This document shows, piece by piece, positions 15,194 through 23,931 of a stretch of 64,000 nucleotides of DNA. Positions within the stretch are counted from its first letter, which is position 1. Every line of letters begins with the position of its first letter. The notes below the pieces were generated by a model. The model was not told the origin of the DNA. It saw only the letters and a program-made list of their open reading frames with translations, and searched no databases. The DNA is from DASVEG01 sp035540495 (GTDB lineage: Bacteria > Actinomycetota > Acidimicrobiia > Acidimicrobiales > CADCTF01): NCBI GenBank assembly GCA_035540495.1, contig DATLGL010000060.1, positions 1-64,000 on the forward strand. Reading direction: 5' to 3'. The position numbers were made by a program, and so were the translations under genes.

Positions 15194-15228
15194 CCGGGCT
15201 AGCCCGGTCGGATGGTTTCCGGAAATGG
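15194..15228 (+). promoter_or_regulatory. CTAG-centred element, copy A2
   Basis: Contains a perfect 14-base palindrome CCGGGCTAGCCCGG (15194-15207), then a second palindrome TTTCCGGAAA (15216-15225) and ATGG. From CTAG to the end of ATGG is 29 bases, the same spacing as in copies B and C. The AAATGG box ends about 48 bases before the GTG start of the kinase-like gene at 15277. The whole is flanked by complementary CGTGC and GCACG, so it could also fold as RNA. Confidence 0.5.
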
Positions 15229-15276
15229 CCCGCACGAGTGGTTGCACAAGCGCGGCGGCCCGAGTGCACTGTCCGG

Positions 15277-15609
15277 GTGAGCTCTGGGGCAACGGCGGAC
15301 ACTCGAGAAGCGGGAAGCGGGGTCGACGTGCGCGACGAACCGCAGGTGTGGGCGCACCCTGTGGAGCCGGAGCCCGAAGCCGACGCGATGACCGCGATCG
15401 TCGCCCACGGATTGCTCGGCAACCTCGCGGTGATTCGGGGTGCGGCCCGCCTCCTGCAGTCCGAGCGTCAGCTCGGTACGGAGGAACGAGACCGTCTCTT
15501 CACGATGCTGGACGCCCAGGTCGATCTCATGCAGGGCGTCCTCACCGATCTGGTTCGAGGTCTCCCCTCACAGGCGCTCGCCGCTCTCGACGACCTCCGG
15601 CGCCGCTGA
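15277..15609 (+). CDS. Orphan histidine-kinase dimerisation (HisKA)-like protein
   Basis: About 110 residues from a GTG at 15277. The second half, IVAHGLLGNLAVIRGAARLL followed by a helix-turn-helix pair (LFTMLDAQVDLMQGVLTDLV), looks like the two-helix HisKA/DHp domain with His in an H-box-like setting. No ATPase domain follows. It could be a phosphotransfer or dimerisation module, or a decoy. The 3' end overlaps the convergent HTH gene by 42 bases. Preceded by the CTAG-centred element. Confidence 0.5.
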   Translation: MSSGATADTREAGSGVDVRDEPQVWAHPVEPEPEADAMTAIVAHGLLGNLAVIRGAARLLQSERQLGTEERDRLFTMLDAQVDLMQGVLTDLVRGLPSQALAALDDLRRR

Positions 15610-15933
15610 CCCGCGCAACAGCCCGCTCACGCGCTGACGGGTGACGCCGAAGAGGCGGGCGATCTGCTCCATGCTGAGCCCTTCCTCGTGGAGGGCACGC
15701 GCCAGCGTGCGGCGCAGCAGGCCGCCGGACACGTAGAGCTCGTCGAGGTTCTCGCCGATGAGATCGATGATCGTCGGCCGCTCCTCCTCCCGCACGATCT
15801 CGCCCCAGGTGCGGCCGGCGTCTCGCTGGGCGGCAAGACGCTCTGCTCGATCGATCGCCTGCTCGATCCGCTCGCCACTTCGCCGCAGCGCATCAGACAG
15901 CTGGCGCAGCGACTCGACCACATGGTCACCCAT
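15568..15933 (-). CDS. HTH-domain regulator with helical N-terminus
   Basis: 121 residues. The N-terminal two-thirds are Arg/Glu-rich helices (SLRQLSDALRRSGERIEQAI); the C-terminal third has a sigma-region-4-like helix-turn-helix, GLSMEQIARLFGVTRQRVSGLL. It probably binds DNA, but no target is apparent. It stands alone between two convergent/parallel genes and overlaps the 3' end of the HisKA-like gene. Confidence 0.65.
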   Translation of the reverse strand: MGDHVVESLRQLSDALRRSGERIEQAIDRAERLAAQRDAGRTWGEIVREEERPTIIDLIGENLDELYVSGGLLRRTLARALHEEGLSMEQIARLFGVTRQRVSGLLRGSAAPEVVESGERL

Positions 15934-15975
15934 GCGGCGGGGGTACCCCCCTTGCGGACCCCGGGAACGGAGAAC

Positions 15976-17361
15976 TCAGCCCGGCGGCCAGAAACCTGCG
16001 AGCGGACCGGCCTCGGGCCCGCGGCTCGCATAGGCGCTCATCCGCTCCTCGCCGTCGTCATCGAGAAGGGGCACGACGTCGAAGATCGTGGCGTGCCCGG
16101 CACCGCGCAGAGCCAGATCGGGCTCGGTGCCTCGCGTGGGCAGGTGCGATGTGAGCAGGAGGACGGGCCCGAGGCCATTCGCCTTCAGCACGCTCGCCCT
16201 CCCGACGGCGCGCCAGGCCGCTTCGACCCGGGCGAGACCGCTCGGGACGACGGTGAAGGCGCCGTTCACGTCGACCGACCAGGGCGCCCCGGTCGCGTCG
16301 CGGACGACGAAGTCGACGGTCAGCCCCAGCCCACGGGGCTTCTTCGCACGCGCCTCGATCGTGAAGCCGGCCCGTTCGAGCGCCGCCTCCGCGAGGGCGG
16401 TGATCGGCTTCCCCTCCTCGAGGGCCCGCCGATACGCGGCCGGACCCGATGGCTGCACCGCCTGTGCATCGACTGACGCCAGCCGCTCACGGGCGATCTC
16501 CACGTACGCCGGGTCGAGGTCGTACCCGACGCCCCTCCGGCCGGTTCGGGCGGCCGCGACGAGCGTCGAGCCCGACCCGAGGAAGGGGTCGAGCACGAGG
16601 TCGCCCTCGTAGGTGTAGAGGTGGATCAGGCGTTCGGGCAGCTCGACCGGGAACGGCGCGGGATGCTGCACCCGGCGAGCGGACTCGGGCGCGATCCGCC
16701 ACACGTCGAGCGTCGCGTCGAGGAACTCGTCGTTCGTCAGCGTCGGTGTCGAAGGAAGATCCGCGTCACGTCGAGCAGCCGTGGGGCGCGCCCGATCGAA
16801 GCGGCCCTTGCTCGCGACGACGATGCGTTCGGTCAGATCTCGCAGGACCGGGTTGGCCGGGCTGCGGAACGAGCCCCACGCGCACGATCCCGACGCGCCC
16901 TCCGCCTTCTGCCACACGATCTCGCCGCGGAGCAACAGCCCGAGGTCGTCCTGCAGGATCGTGATGACGTCGGCGGCGAGGCTGCGATACGGCTTGCGGC
17001 CGAGGTTGGCGACGTTGACGGCGATGCGCCCGCCGGGCTCGAGCACACGGCGGCACTCGGCGAAGACGTCCCGGAGCATGGCGAGGAACTCGACGTACGA
17101 GCCCGGAACGCCGCCCTCGCCGAGGGCTTCTTCGTAGGCCTTGCCGGCGAAGTACGGCGGAGACGTCACGACGAGCGCGACGCTCGCGTCGGGGAGATCC
17201 ATCGAGCGGGCGTCACCGACCCGGCACGTGTCGCCGAGGTCGAAGGCCGGTGCGAGCGTGTCGTCGCTCGAGAGCTGCGCTGGGGTGAACCTGCCGTAGA
17301 ACCCGGACGCATCGTGCGCCTCGCGGCGGCCCGCGCCGAAGGCCGAGGTCTCGGTTCCCAC
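15976..17361 (-). CDS. Beta-class DNA methyltransferase (N4-C or N6-A) with C-terminal extra domain
   Basis: 461 residues from GTG at 17361; the open frame extends upstream into the phosphatase gene. Catalytic motif IV TSPPY lies at about 66-70 and the AdoMet motif DPFLGSGST about 200 residues later, the order of beta-class amino-methyltransferases; S-P-P-Y favours N4-cytosine, though N6-adenine is possible. After the methylase core comes a ~140-residue region with LTVDFVVRDATG, WSVDVNGAFTVVPSG and GPVLLLTSHLP, which I cannot assign. No restriction gene is beside it, so it may be an orphan epigenetic methylase. Confidence 0.85.
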   Translation of the reverse strand: MGTETSAFGAGRREAHDASGFYGRFTPAQLSSDDTLAPAFDLGDTCRVGDARSMDLPDASVALVVTSPPYFAGKAYEEALGEGGVPGSYVEFLAMLRDVFAECRRVLEPGGRIAVNVANLGRKPYRSLAADVITILQDDLGLLLRGEIVWQKAEGASGSCAWGSFRSPANPVLRDLTERIVVASKGRFDRARPTAARRDADLPSTPTLTNDEFLDATLDVWRIAPESARRVQHPAPFPVELPERLIHLYTYEGDLVLDPFLGSGSTLVAAARTGRRGVGYDLDPAYVEIARERLASVDAQAVQPSGPAAYRRALEEGKPITALAEAALERAGFTIEARAKKPRGLGLTVDFVVRDATGAPWSVDVNGAFTVVPSGLARVEAAWRAVGRASVLKANGLGPVLLLTSHLPTRGTEPDLALRGAGHATIFDVVPLLDDDGEERMSAYASRGPEAGPLAGFWPPG

Positions 17362-17402
17362 CCGGGGAACGGTACCGGGCGGAGCCCACCTGAACGTGGA
17401 CG

Positions 17403-17993
17403 TCAGAGGGTCGCGAGGTGGCTGCGCTCGTTCCACGAAACGAGCGACGCGCTCGACTCCGTGACCCGGAGGCGGGTGATCGCCGCGACGTCGAGGAACA
17501 TGCGCCACGACACCTCGTCGCCAACGCCGAGGGCCCACGCGGCCGCTGCCTTGATCGGTGAGACGTGGCTCACCACGACGACGTCGTCGTCGATGGCCCG
17601 CACCCGCAGTTCCTCGCACGACTCGCGGACCCGTCGGCCCAGGGCGAGGAGCGACTCACCGCCTGGCGGGGCGAACGCCGGATCGCTGCGCCACCTGGCC
17701 CACAGCTCTGGCGGCACCTCCGCAAGGGGCTTGCCGTCGAGCTCGCCGTAGTCGAGCTCGATCCACCGTTCGTCGACGATGTGGTCCGGCGAGATGAACG
17801 AGGCGGTCTCGACCGCCCTCACCAGCGGGCTCGACACCACGAGTGGCGTGCGCCCCCCGACGGCTGCTGCGACGGACGCCGCGGCGGCCTGTGCCTGGCG
17901 GCGGCCGAGCTCGGTGAGCCTCGCGTCGATGCGGCCCTGCAGCCGTCCGCCGGCGTTGACCTCCGTCTGGCCGTGGCGGACCAGGATCAGCAC
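17403..17993 (-). CDS. Histidine phosphatase superfamily protein
   Basis: 196 residues, typical for the phosphoglycerate mutase-like family. The catalytic motif LILVRHGQTEVN is at the very N-terminus, with VSSPLVRAVETA, the acid in ELDYGELDGK and the second His in VVVVSHVSPIKAA. Substrate unknown. It is the last of a run of minus-strand genes starting with the PBP gene at 21405. Confidence 0.9.
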   Translation of the reverse strand: MLILVRHGQTEVNAGGRLQGRIDARLTELGRRQAQAAAASVAAAVGGRTPLVVSSPLVRAVETASFISPDHIVDERWIELDYGELDGKPLAEVPPELWARWRSDPAFAPPGGESLLALGRRVRESCEELRVRAIDDDVVVVSHVSPIKAAAAWALGVGDEVSWRMFLDVAAITRLRVTESSASLVSWNERSHLATL

Positions 17994-17997
17994 GCGC

Positions 17998-18510
17998 TCA
18001 CGGCTGGGGCTCGACGTCGCGCAGGTCGCGCAGGTCGCGGCCGAGGCGGCCGGTCCGGACGAACAGCTCGCGGCGCGCCGGCTCCCCGAGCCGGAAGCGG
18101 CCGTGCACCCAGACGAGGGCGAGAAGCCCGGCGAGCTCCTGGACGCCGAGCAGCAGCAACGGGCGACCGAGGCTCGGGATCCCGTCGCCTTCGAATCCCC
18201 CGCCGATGATCGGCCACCAGAAGGTGCCGGTGCGGGTCCACATCCCGTCGAGCACGAGGTGGCAGAACACCCCGATCGGGAGCGCGAGCAGCTGGCGCCG
18301 GAGGTGACGGCGGCCGCGGGTGGCCAGCATCACGACGACGAGCAGCGTCACCGCGGCGATCAGCGTGTGGAACATGCGAGCACCACCGAACGGCGCGTCG
18401 ACAAGATCGGGGAGGATCGCGCCGAGCATCACCAGGCGGTAGTCGATCGCGGTGTCGCGGAAGACGCTCCAGACGAGCACGAACGCGAGCCCGGCGAACC
18501 ACAGGAGCAT
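17998..18510 (-). CDS. YdjM-like membrane-bound putative metal-dependent hydrolase
   Basis: 170 residues with four to five hydrophobic segments. DYRLVMLGAILPDLVD and later GVFCHLVLDGMW carry the Asp and His pattern of the YdjM/DUF457 family of membrane-associated predicted hydrolases. The function is not established. It sits between the zinc-ribbon coiled-coil gene and the histidine phosphatase, five to eight bases from each. Confidence 0.72.
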   Translation of the reverse strand: MLLWFAGLAFVLVWSVFRDTAIDYRLVMLGAILPDLVDAPFGGARMFHTLIAAVTLLVVVMLATRGRRHLRRQLLALPIGVFCHLVLDGMWTRTGTFWWPIIGGGFEGDGIPSLGRPLLLLGVQELAGLLALVWVHGRFRLGEPARRELFVRTGRLGRDLRDLRDVEPQP

Positions 18511-18517
18511 CGGTGCC

Positions 18518-19237
18518 TCAGCTGGTGCGCACGAGGATCCGCCCGCACTGCTCGCAGTGGAACAGCGTGTCCGGCGGTTGGTGGCGGATGCGATCGAGCT
18601 CGGTCGCAGGCAGGGTCAGGTGGCAGCCTGAGCACCGGTTGCCGTCGAGCCTGGCCGCGCCGATCCCGCCGAGCCGGGCGCGCAGCTTCTCGTACGTCGC
18701 CGCGAGCTCAGCCGGCACCTTCTCGGCTGCCCCCGCTCGTGCGTGCTGCTCCGCTTCGATCTCGCCGTCGATCTCCGCTTCAGCCGCGGCGATCTTCTCG
18801 TGCAAGGCAGCGGCGCTGTCGTCGAGCGCGGCGAGCTGCGCGTCGTAACCCTCGATCTCGGCGTCGAGCGGCTCCCGCTCGTCCATGGCGGCGAGCGCCT
18901 CGTCCTCGAACGCCGACACTCGCTGCCGGATGGAGTCGACCTCGCCCTGCATCGCCTGGAGATCGCGGGAGGCAGTCACCGCCCCGGAGCGCATCCGGCT
19001 GTCGATCTCGCCGATCCGCTTCTCCGCCGCGGCGATCTCCTGTTCGGCGTGCTCCTGCCGCGCTGCGACCTCGTCGCGCCGCCCGGCGACGTCGTTCCTG
19101 GTGGCCTCGATGGCTGCCCGCCGCTGGTGGAGCTCCGTCAGCTCCGCCTTCTCCGGCAGCGTCGCCTTGCGGTGCCGGAGCTGGTCGATCCGGAGGTCGT
19201 GATCCTGGACGTCGAGAAGGTCTTCGAGTGCGCTCAT
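18518..19237 (-). CDS. CT398-like coiled coil with C4 zinc ribbon
   Basis: 239 residues from an ATG overlapping the PBP stop as ATGA. Residues 1-190 are a long charged coiled coil (LEDLLDVQDHDLRIDQLRHR onward). The end is a zinc ribbon with CSGC and, about 27 residues later, CEQCG. This is the COG1579 family, represented by structures such as CT398 and HP0958; HP0958 acts as a flagellar RpoN chaperone in Helicobacter, but that role need not apply here. Actinobacterial copies are widespread. Confidence 0.85.
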   Translation of the reverse strand: MSALEDLLDVQDHDLRIDQLRHRKATLPEKAELTELHQRRAAIEATRNDVAGRRDEVAARQEHAEQEIAAAEKRIGEIDSRMRSGAVTASRDLQAMQGEVDSIRQRVSAFEDEALAAMDEREPLDAEIEGYDAQLAALDDSAAALHEKIAAAEAEIDGEIEAEQHARAGAAEKVPAELAATYEKLRARLGGIGAARLDGNRCSGCHLTLPATELDRIRHQPPDTLFHCEQCGRILVRTS

Positions 19238-21405
19238 TCGCCGCCGGAGTCTGCCTGATCTGACGATGGCTTCTCCGGCTTGTCGGGCTTCTCGTTCGAG
19301 GTCGTGGCCTCGGGCGGCGTCGAAGACGGCGTGCGCCGCGAGGTCGGCTTCTTGGTCGTGGACGAGCCGCCCGTCACCTGCTTCGGCGGCTTGATGGAGG
19401 TCGGCTTGCCGAACTCGTCGAGGTTCGGAGGCGGGAACTTCAGGGCCGGCTGGCCCTTGAGTGCCTCGGTCATGAAGGCGTTCCAGGTGCGGGCGGGGTA
19501 CGAGCCGCCGGTCACGCGGATGCCGCCCACGCTCTTCATCTCGTCCTGCTTGTTCGGGTTGCCCATCCACACCGCGGTGGCGAGCTGCGGCGTGTAGCCG
19601 ACGAACCAGGCGTCCCGCCACTCCTGCGAGGTCCCGGTCTTGCCAGCGACCTCCCGGCCGGGCAGGCGGGCACGGGTTCCGGTGCCGGAGTTCACGACGT
19701 GCTGCAGCGTCCAGGTGGCCGCGCGTGCGACGTTGGGCTCGACGACACGTTCGCCCTCGTTCTTGCGCTCGTAGACCACCTTGCCGTCGCGGTCGAGGAC
19801 CCGCTGGATGAAGTACGGCTTGTGGCGGACCCCGTCGTTGGCGATCGTGGCGTACGCCGATGCCATCTGGAGCGGGGTCGCCTCCTTGGCGCCGAGGCTC
19901 ATGCTCACGACCGGCTCGTTCACCTTGTCGAGGCCGAGCCGGTTGGCCATGTCCTTCACCTTCGTGAGCGACTTGATGGGGTCGTCGGCGAGCGAGAGCC
20001 CGAGGCGGATGTAGGCGCAGTTCAGCGACTGGGCGGTGGCCTTGTAGAGGGGCCCGTTGCTCCCCTTGCTGCCTTCGTAGTTCCCCGGCTCGTACGGATC
20101 GGGGATGAGGCCCTTGATGCCGGTGACCTTGCACGGCTCGCTGCCGGCGATCGTGTCGTTGGGGCTCATGCCCTCCTCGAGCGCGGCGAGGAGCACGATC
20201 GCCTTGAACGACGACCCGGGCTGGCGGCCGCTGCCTCCTCGGCCGGTGACGAGGTTGTACTTCGCCTCTTCGAAGTTGAGGTTCGACACCATCGCCCGCA
20301 CCGCGCCTGTCGACGGCTCGACCGACGCCAGCGCGCCGACGAAGCGCCCGTTGGTGTTCGGGATCTGGGTGTTGACGGCCTTCTGGGCCGCCTCCTGCAG
20401 CCGAGGGTCGAACGTCGTCTCGATGCGGAGACCACCGCGGAAGATCGCGTTGAACCGGTCTTCGTAGGTGCCGCCGAGGTTGTACTGCGGATCGTCGAGC
20501 AGCGCCTGCTTGACCTCTTCGACGAAGTAGTCGTCGCGGGTCTGGAGCGGCTTCTTGCGCTGGCCTTCCGGCACCGGGATGCCCCGGAGGAACTCTGCCT
20601 CCTGCTGCGTGATGTGCCCCTTGACGACCATGCGCTGCAACGCGAAGTTCCGGCGTGCAGCGGCGCGCTCCCGCATCTCCTGGCCGCGGTCCCCGTTACG
20701 GAACGGGTCGTAGTTCGACGGGTTCTGGATGATCCCGGCGAGGAACGCGCCCTGCTCGATCGTCAGGTCCTTCGCCTGCACGCCCCAGTACGTCTCCGCG
20801 GCCGCCTGGACGCCGTACGCGCCGTTTCCGAAGTACACGGTGTTCAGGTACGCCTCGAGGATCTCCTCCTTCGTCATCTGCTCCTCGAGCCGGATGGCGT
20901 ACACCGCCTCCTTCACCTTGCGCTCGAGGTTCTTCTCCGGGCTGAGCAGCGACTGCTTCACGAGCTGCTGGGTGATCGTCGATCCGCCCTGGCGGACCGA
21001 GCCCGCCTCGGCGTTGGTGATCGCGGCGCGGAGGATCGAGCGCACGTTCACCCCGTCGTGCTGGAAGAAGGAGTCGTCCTCCACCGCGAGCACCGCGTTG
21101 ACCACGTGCTCCGGGATCTGGTCGAGCGGGATCGGTGAGCGGTTCTCGTCGTGGTGGAGCACGGCAAGGACGCCTCCGCTGCGGTCGTAGACGACCGACC
21201 GCAGGGACAGCTGGTTCAACTCGAGCTGCGTCGGTTCTGCGCTGCTCTCGGCGGAGGCGAGGATGGCCTTCGCCGGGCGCGACGCCAGGAGGAGACCGGA
21301 GGCGAGCCCCAGCGCTGCCAAGAACGAGGTGAAGACCCAACGCGCGAGAACGCGACCGGTTGCACCGGCACCATGCACACGCACGCTCGCACGGTACCCC
21401 GCCAT
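19234..21405 (-). CDS. Class A penicillin-binding protein (bifunctional PBP1)
   Basis: 723 residues. A single N-terminal membrane anchor (FTSFLAALGLASGLLL) is followed by a GT51 transglycosylase domain with the catalytic Glu in VLAVEDDSFFQHDGVN and QGGSTITQQLVK. The transpeptidase domain has SSFK (SxxK), SLN (SxN) and AGKTGTSQEW (KTG). The tail is Lys/Pro/Ser/Thr-rich and probably unstructured. It polymerises and cross-links peptidoglycan outside the membrane. Head of a minus-strand run with the CT398-like, YdjM-like and phosphatase genes, and divergent from the Ser/Thr kinase gene. Confidence 0.95.
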   Translation of the reverse strand: MAGYRASVRVHGAGATGRVLARWVFTSFLAALGLASGLLLASRPAKAILASAESSAEPTQLELNQLSLRSVVYDRSGGVLAVLHHDENRSPIPLDQIPEHVVNAVLAVEDDSFFQHDGVNVRSILRAAITNAEAGSVRQGGSTITQQLVKQSLLSPEKNLERKVKEAVYAIRLEEQMTKEEILEAYLNTVYFGNGAYGVQAAAETYWGVQAKDLTIEQGAFLAGIIQNPSNYDPFRNGDRGQEMRERAAARRNFALQRMVVKGHITQQEAEFLRGIPVPEGQRKKPLQTRDDYFVEEVKQALLDDPQYNLGGTYEDRFNAIFRGGLRIETTFDPRLQEAAQKAVNTQIPNTNGRFVGALASVEPSTGAVRAMVSNLNFEEAKYNLVTGRGGSGRQPGSSFKAIVLLAALEEGMSPNDTIAGSEPCKVTGIKGLIPDPYEPGNYEGSKGSNGPLYKATAQSLNCAYIRLGLSLADDPIKSLTKVKDMANRLGLDKVNEPVVSMSLGAKEATPLQMASAYATIANDGVRHKPYFIQRVLDRDGKVVYERKNEGERVVEPNVARAATWTLQHVVNSGTGTRARLPGREVAGKTGTSQEWRDAWFVGYTPQLATAVWMGNPNKQDEMKSVGGIRVTGGSYPARTWNAFMTEALKGQPALKFPPPNLDEFGKPTSIKPPKQVTGGSSTTKKPTSRRTPSSTPPEATTSNEKPDKPEKPSSDQADSGGE

Positions 21406-21471
21406 CCCCCGCGACTAGCACTCGCCCGGGTTGCGTCAGCACCGACGGTGGTGGGTACGTACGCCGGCGGT

Positions 21472-22650
21472 ATGGGATCGCGCACCGACACGGTGCTCGG
21501 CGGCCGGTACCGGCTGGGAGACGTGCTCGGTCGGGGCGGTATGGCCGAGGTGTACGACGGCTTCGATGAACGGCTCCACCGGTCGGTGGCCATCAAGGTG
21601 CTACGGCCGGAGATGGCCGCTCGAACCGACGTCCGCCGCCGGTTCGAAGCGGAGGCACGAGCGGCGGCGAACCTCTCGCACCCGAACGTGGTCGCGGTGT
21701 TCGACACCGGCGAGGACGAGACGGGCGACGGGAGCTTCGCGTGGATCGTGATGGAGCGACTTCCCGGCGAGACCCTCGCCGACCGCATGGGCGAGCCGCT
21801 CGACGTCGACTGGGTGATCCGCGTCGCGGGCGACGTGCTCGGCGCCCTCGAGGCCGCTCACGCGGCCGGGATCATCCATCGCGACATCAAGCCGGGCAAC
21901 ATCCTCCTCGGCGCCGACGGGTGCGCCAAGGTGGCCGACTTCGGCATCGCGAAGAGCCTCGAGGTCACCGACGACGCCACCCACACCGGGCAGCTCATCG
22001 GCACGCCCGCGTACCTCGCGCCGGAGCGGATCGACGGCCGCTCGGCGACACGTGCATCCGACATCTACGCCGTCGGCGTCGTGCTCTACGAGGCGCTCGC
22101 CGGGCGGAAGCCGTTCCGCGGCACGACGCCGATCAGCGTCGCCTACGCGGTCCATCATGCGCCGGTCGAGCCGCTCACCGAGGTGCGCCCCGACATACCT
22201 GCCCACGTGGCGGCTGCGATCCATCGTGCGATGGATCGCAACCCGGAGCGCCGGTTCGACAACGCGGCCGAGTTGGCCCGCGCGCTGCGGTCGGGGACCA
22301 GCGGCGTCCCGTCGGACGCGACGGTGCTCACGGCGCCGGTCGACGCCACCATGGTCCTCGACGAAGCGCCGACGGCGATCCCGCCTCCTCGCGGCGCCGG
22401 GAACGTCGCCCGTCGCGCCGTCGTCGGGCTCGTCGTCGCCCTGCTCGCGCTCATGGTCCTCGGGATGTCGCTGTCGCGCAGCGACGGCCCGGCCGACTCG
22501 ACCGACACGAACGACACGACGGCGACCCGTGATGGCGCGGTGGTCACCACGGCTCCGCCGCCTCCGCCGACGGAGCCCGCGCCGGCGGCCGGCGAGGGGT
22601 CGCGCAAGGGGAAGAGCAAGGACAAGAAGGGCGGCGACGACGACGATTAG
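21472..22650 (+). CDS. PknB-type Ser/Thr protein kinase without PASTA domains
   Basis: 392 residues from ATG at 21472. The kinase domain (about 12-270) has LGRGGMAEVYDG, VAIKVLRPE, HRDIKPGNIL, VADFGIAKS and GTPAYLAPE. A linker leads to one membrane helix (RAVVGLVVALLALMVLG, about 310) and a short outside tail of Pro/Thr then a KGKSKDKKGGDDDD end. The absence of PASTA repeats separates it from PknB proper. Being divergent from a class A PBP suggests control of cell-wall synthesis, which is inference. Confidence 0.92.
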   Translation: MGSRTDTVLGGRYRLGDVLGRGGMAEVYDGFDERLHRSVAIKVLRPEMAARTDVRRRFEAEARAAANLSHPNVVAVFDTGEDETGDGSFAWIVMERLPGETLADRMGEPLDVDWVIRVAGDVLGALEAAHAAGIIHRDIKPGNILLGADGCAKVADFGIAKSLEVTDDATHTGQLIGTPAYLAPERIDGRSATRASDIYAVGVVLYEALAGRKPFRGTTPISVAYAVHHAPVEPLTEVRPDIPAHVAAAIHRAMDRNPERRFDNAAELARALRSGTSGVPSDATVLTAPVDATMVLDEAPTAIPPPRGAGNVARRAVVGLVVALLALMVLGMSLSRSDGPADSTDTNDTTATRDGAVVTTAPPPPPTEPAPAAGEGSRKGKSKDKKGGDDDD

Positions 22651-23906
22651 GCGTTGGTGCCCGCAGCAGCGCCGTCCGACTCGCGGTCGGCGGCCTCGAT
22701 CGCTGCTTCGGTCACCACGACGAGGAGCGGGACGAGGAGCAGCAGCGTGGCGCCACCGGCGATGAGGAACACGCCTCGCACGCCGAGCAGCTCGCCCAGC
22801 GCCCCACCGACCGCTGCGCCGATCGGCATCGTCCCCCACCCGAGGAGCCGGTACGTCGCGTTGGCCCGACCGAGAAGCTCGTCGGGGATGATCCGCTGGC
22901 GCAACGAGACCGTCACCACGTTCCACCCGACCACGAAGATGCCGCTGACGATGCTCGACGCTGCGACGGCGGCGACGTTCACGAACAGCCCGGGAACGAG
23001 GAGCCCGATGCCGGCAGCGAAGAGCGCGATCTGCAGGACCCGCGCTCTGCCGAGGGCCTTCTCGAGAGGCGGAGCTACGAAGGAGCCGAGGAAGCCGCCG
23101 ATGGCGAAGGTCGTGAAGAGCAGGCCGACGCCGACGTCGGAGAGCCCGAGCCCGCTCCTCGAGACGGCGTAGAGCACGAAGACCGACTGCGTCGCCATCG
23201 ACAGCAGGTTCTGCGCGCCCAGGAGGAGCGCGAGCGTCCGCAGGAGGCGATGCCGCCACAGGTACGCGAGACCTTCGGCGATGTCGGTGCGTATTCGGCT
23301 CGGCGGTCCCGAGCGGGCGCTGCGGTAGTCGCCGCCGAGCAGGACGAGGGCCGATGCAGCGACGGCGTACAGCGCGGCGCTGCTGCCGACCGCGAGAGCG
23401 ACCGAGATCGTGACGAGGAGGCCGCCCAGAGGCGGACCGACGAACTGGTTCGTCACGAGTTCGGCCGCGAACAACCGGCCGTTGGCTCGTGAGAGGTGGT
23501 CCTTCTCGACCACCGCCGGCATCAACGTCTGGGCCGACGTGTCGAACAGCACCTCGGCAACGCCGAGAGCGAGGGCGACGACGTAGAGCAGCGCGATCGA
23601 CGCCGCGTCGAAGGCGACCGCTGCGGCGAGGGCCCCGAGGAGCAGCGTGCGCGCCACGTTGCAGCGGACCATCGTGCGGCGCCGGTCGAGGCGATCGGCC
23701 AAGGCGCCGGCGGGCAGCGCGAGCACGAGCCACGGGAGCCTCGCCGCGAGCGCAACGCCCGAGATGAGCGCGGGTGACCGGGTCAGGCGGACGGCGAGGA
23801 GCGCGATGGCGACCTGGAACACTCCGTCGCCGAGGTTGGCTACAGCGGACGACGTCCAGACCTTCCAGTAGCGCCCGCCGAGGCCCTGAGGAGCAGCTTC
23901 CACCAC
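22647..23906 (-). CDS. MFS transporter (EntS/MFS_3-like exporter)
   Basis: 419 residues, about twelve membrane helices. It carries the motif A-like LAGALADRLDRRRTMV segment after helix 2, as LPAGALADRLDRRR, and VLFDTSAQTLMPAVV and NQFVGPPLGGLLV typical of the MFS_3 group of exporters for siderophores or drugs. The start is a GTG at 23906. The last four bases overlap the convergent kinase gene. Substrate unknown. Confidence 0.86.
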   Translation of the reverse strand: MVEAAPQGLGGRYWKVWTSSAVANLGDGVFQVAIALLAVRLTRSPALISGVALAARLPWLVLALPAGALADRLDRRRTMVRCNVARTLLLGALAAAVAFDAASIALLYVVALALGVAEVLFDTSAQTLMPAVVEKDHLSRANGRLFAAELVTNQFVGPPLGGLLVTISVALAVGSSAALYAVAASALVLLGGDYRSARSGPPSRIRTDIAEGLAYLWRHRLLRTLALLLGAQNLLSMATQSVFVLYAVSRSGLGLSDVGVGLLFTTFAIGGFLGSFVAPPLEKALGRARVLQIALFAAGIGLLVPGLFVNVAAVAASSIVSGIFVVGWNVVTVSLRQRIIPDELLGRANATYRLLGWGTMPIGAAVGGALGELLGVRGVFLIAGGATLLLLVPLLVVVTEAAIEAADRESDGAAAGTNA

Positions 23907-23931
23907 CGACTCAGCATGGTCGGTGGACGGC

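Noticed and set aside
21415..21423. CTAGCACTC resembling half a CIRCE (HrcA) operator
   Set aside because: The matching GAGTGCTAA arm nine bases on is absent; the neighbours are not heat-shock genes.
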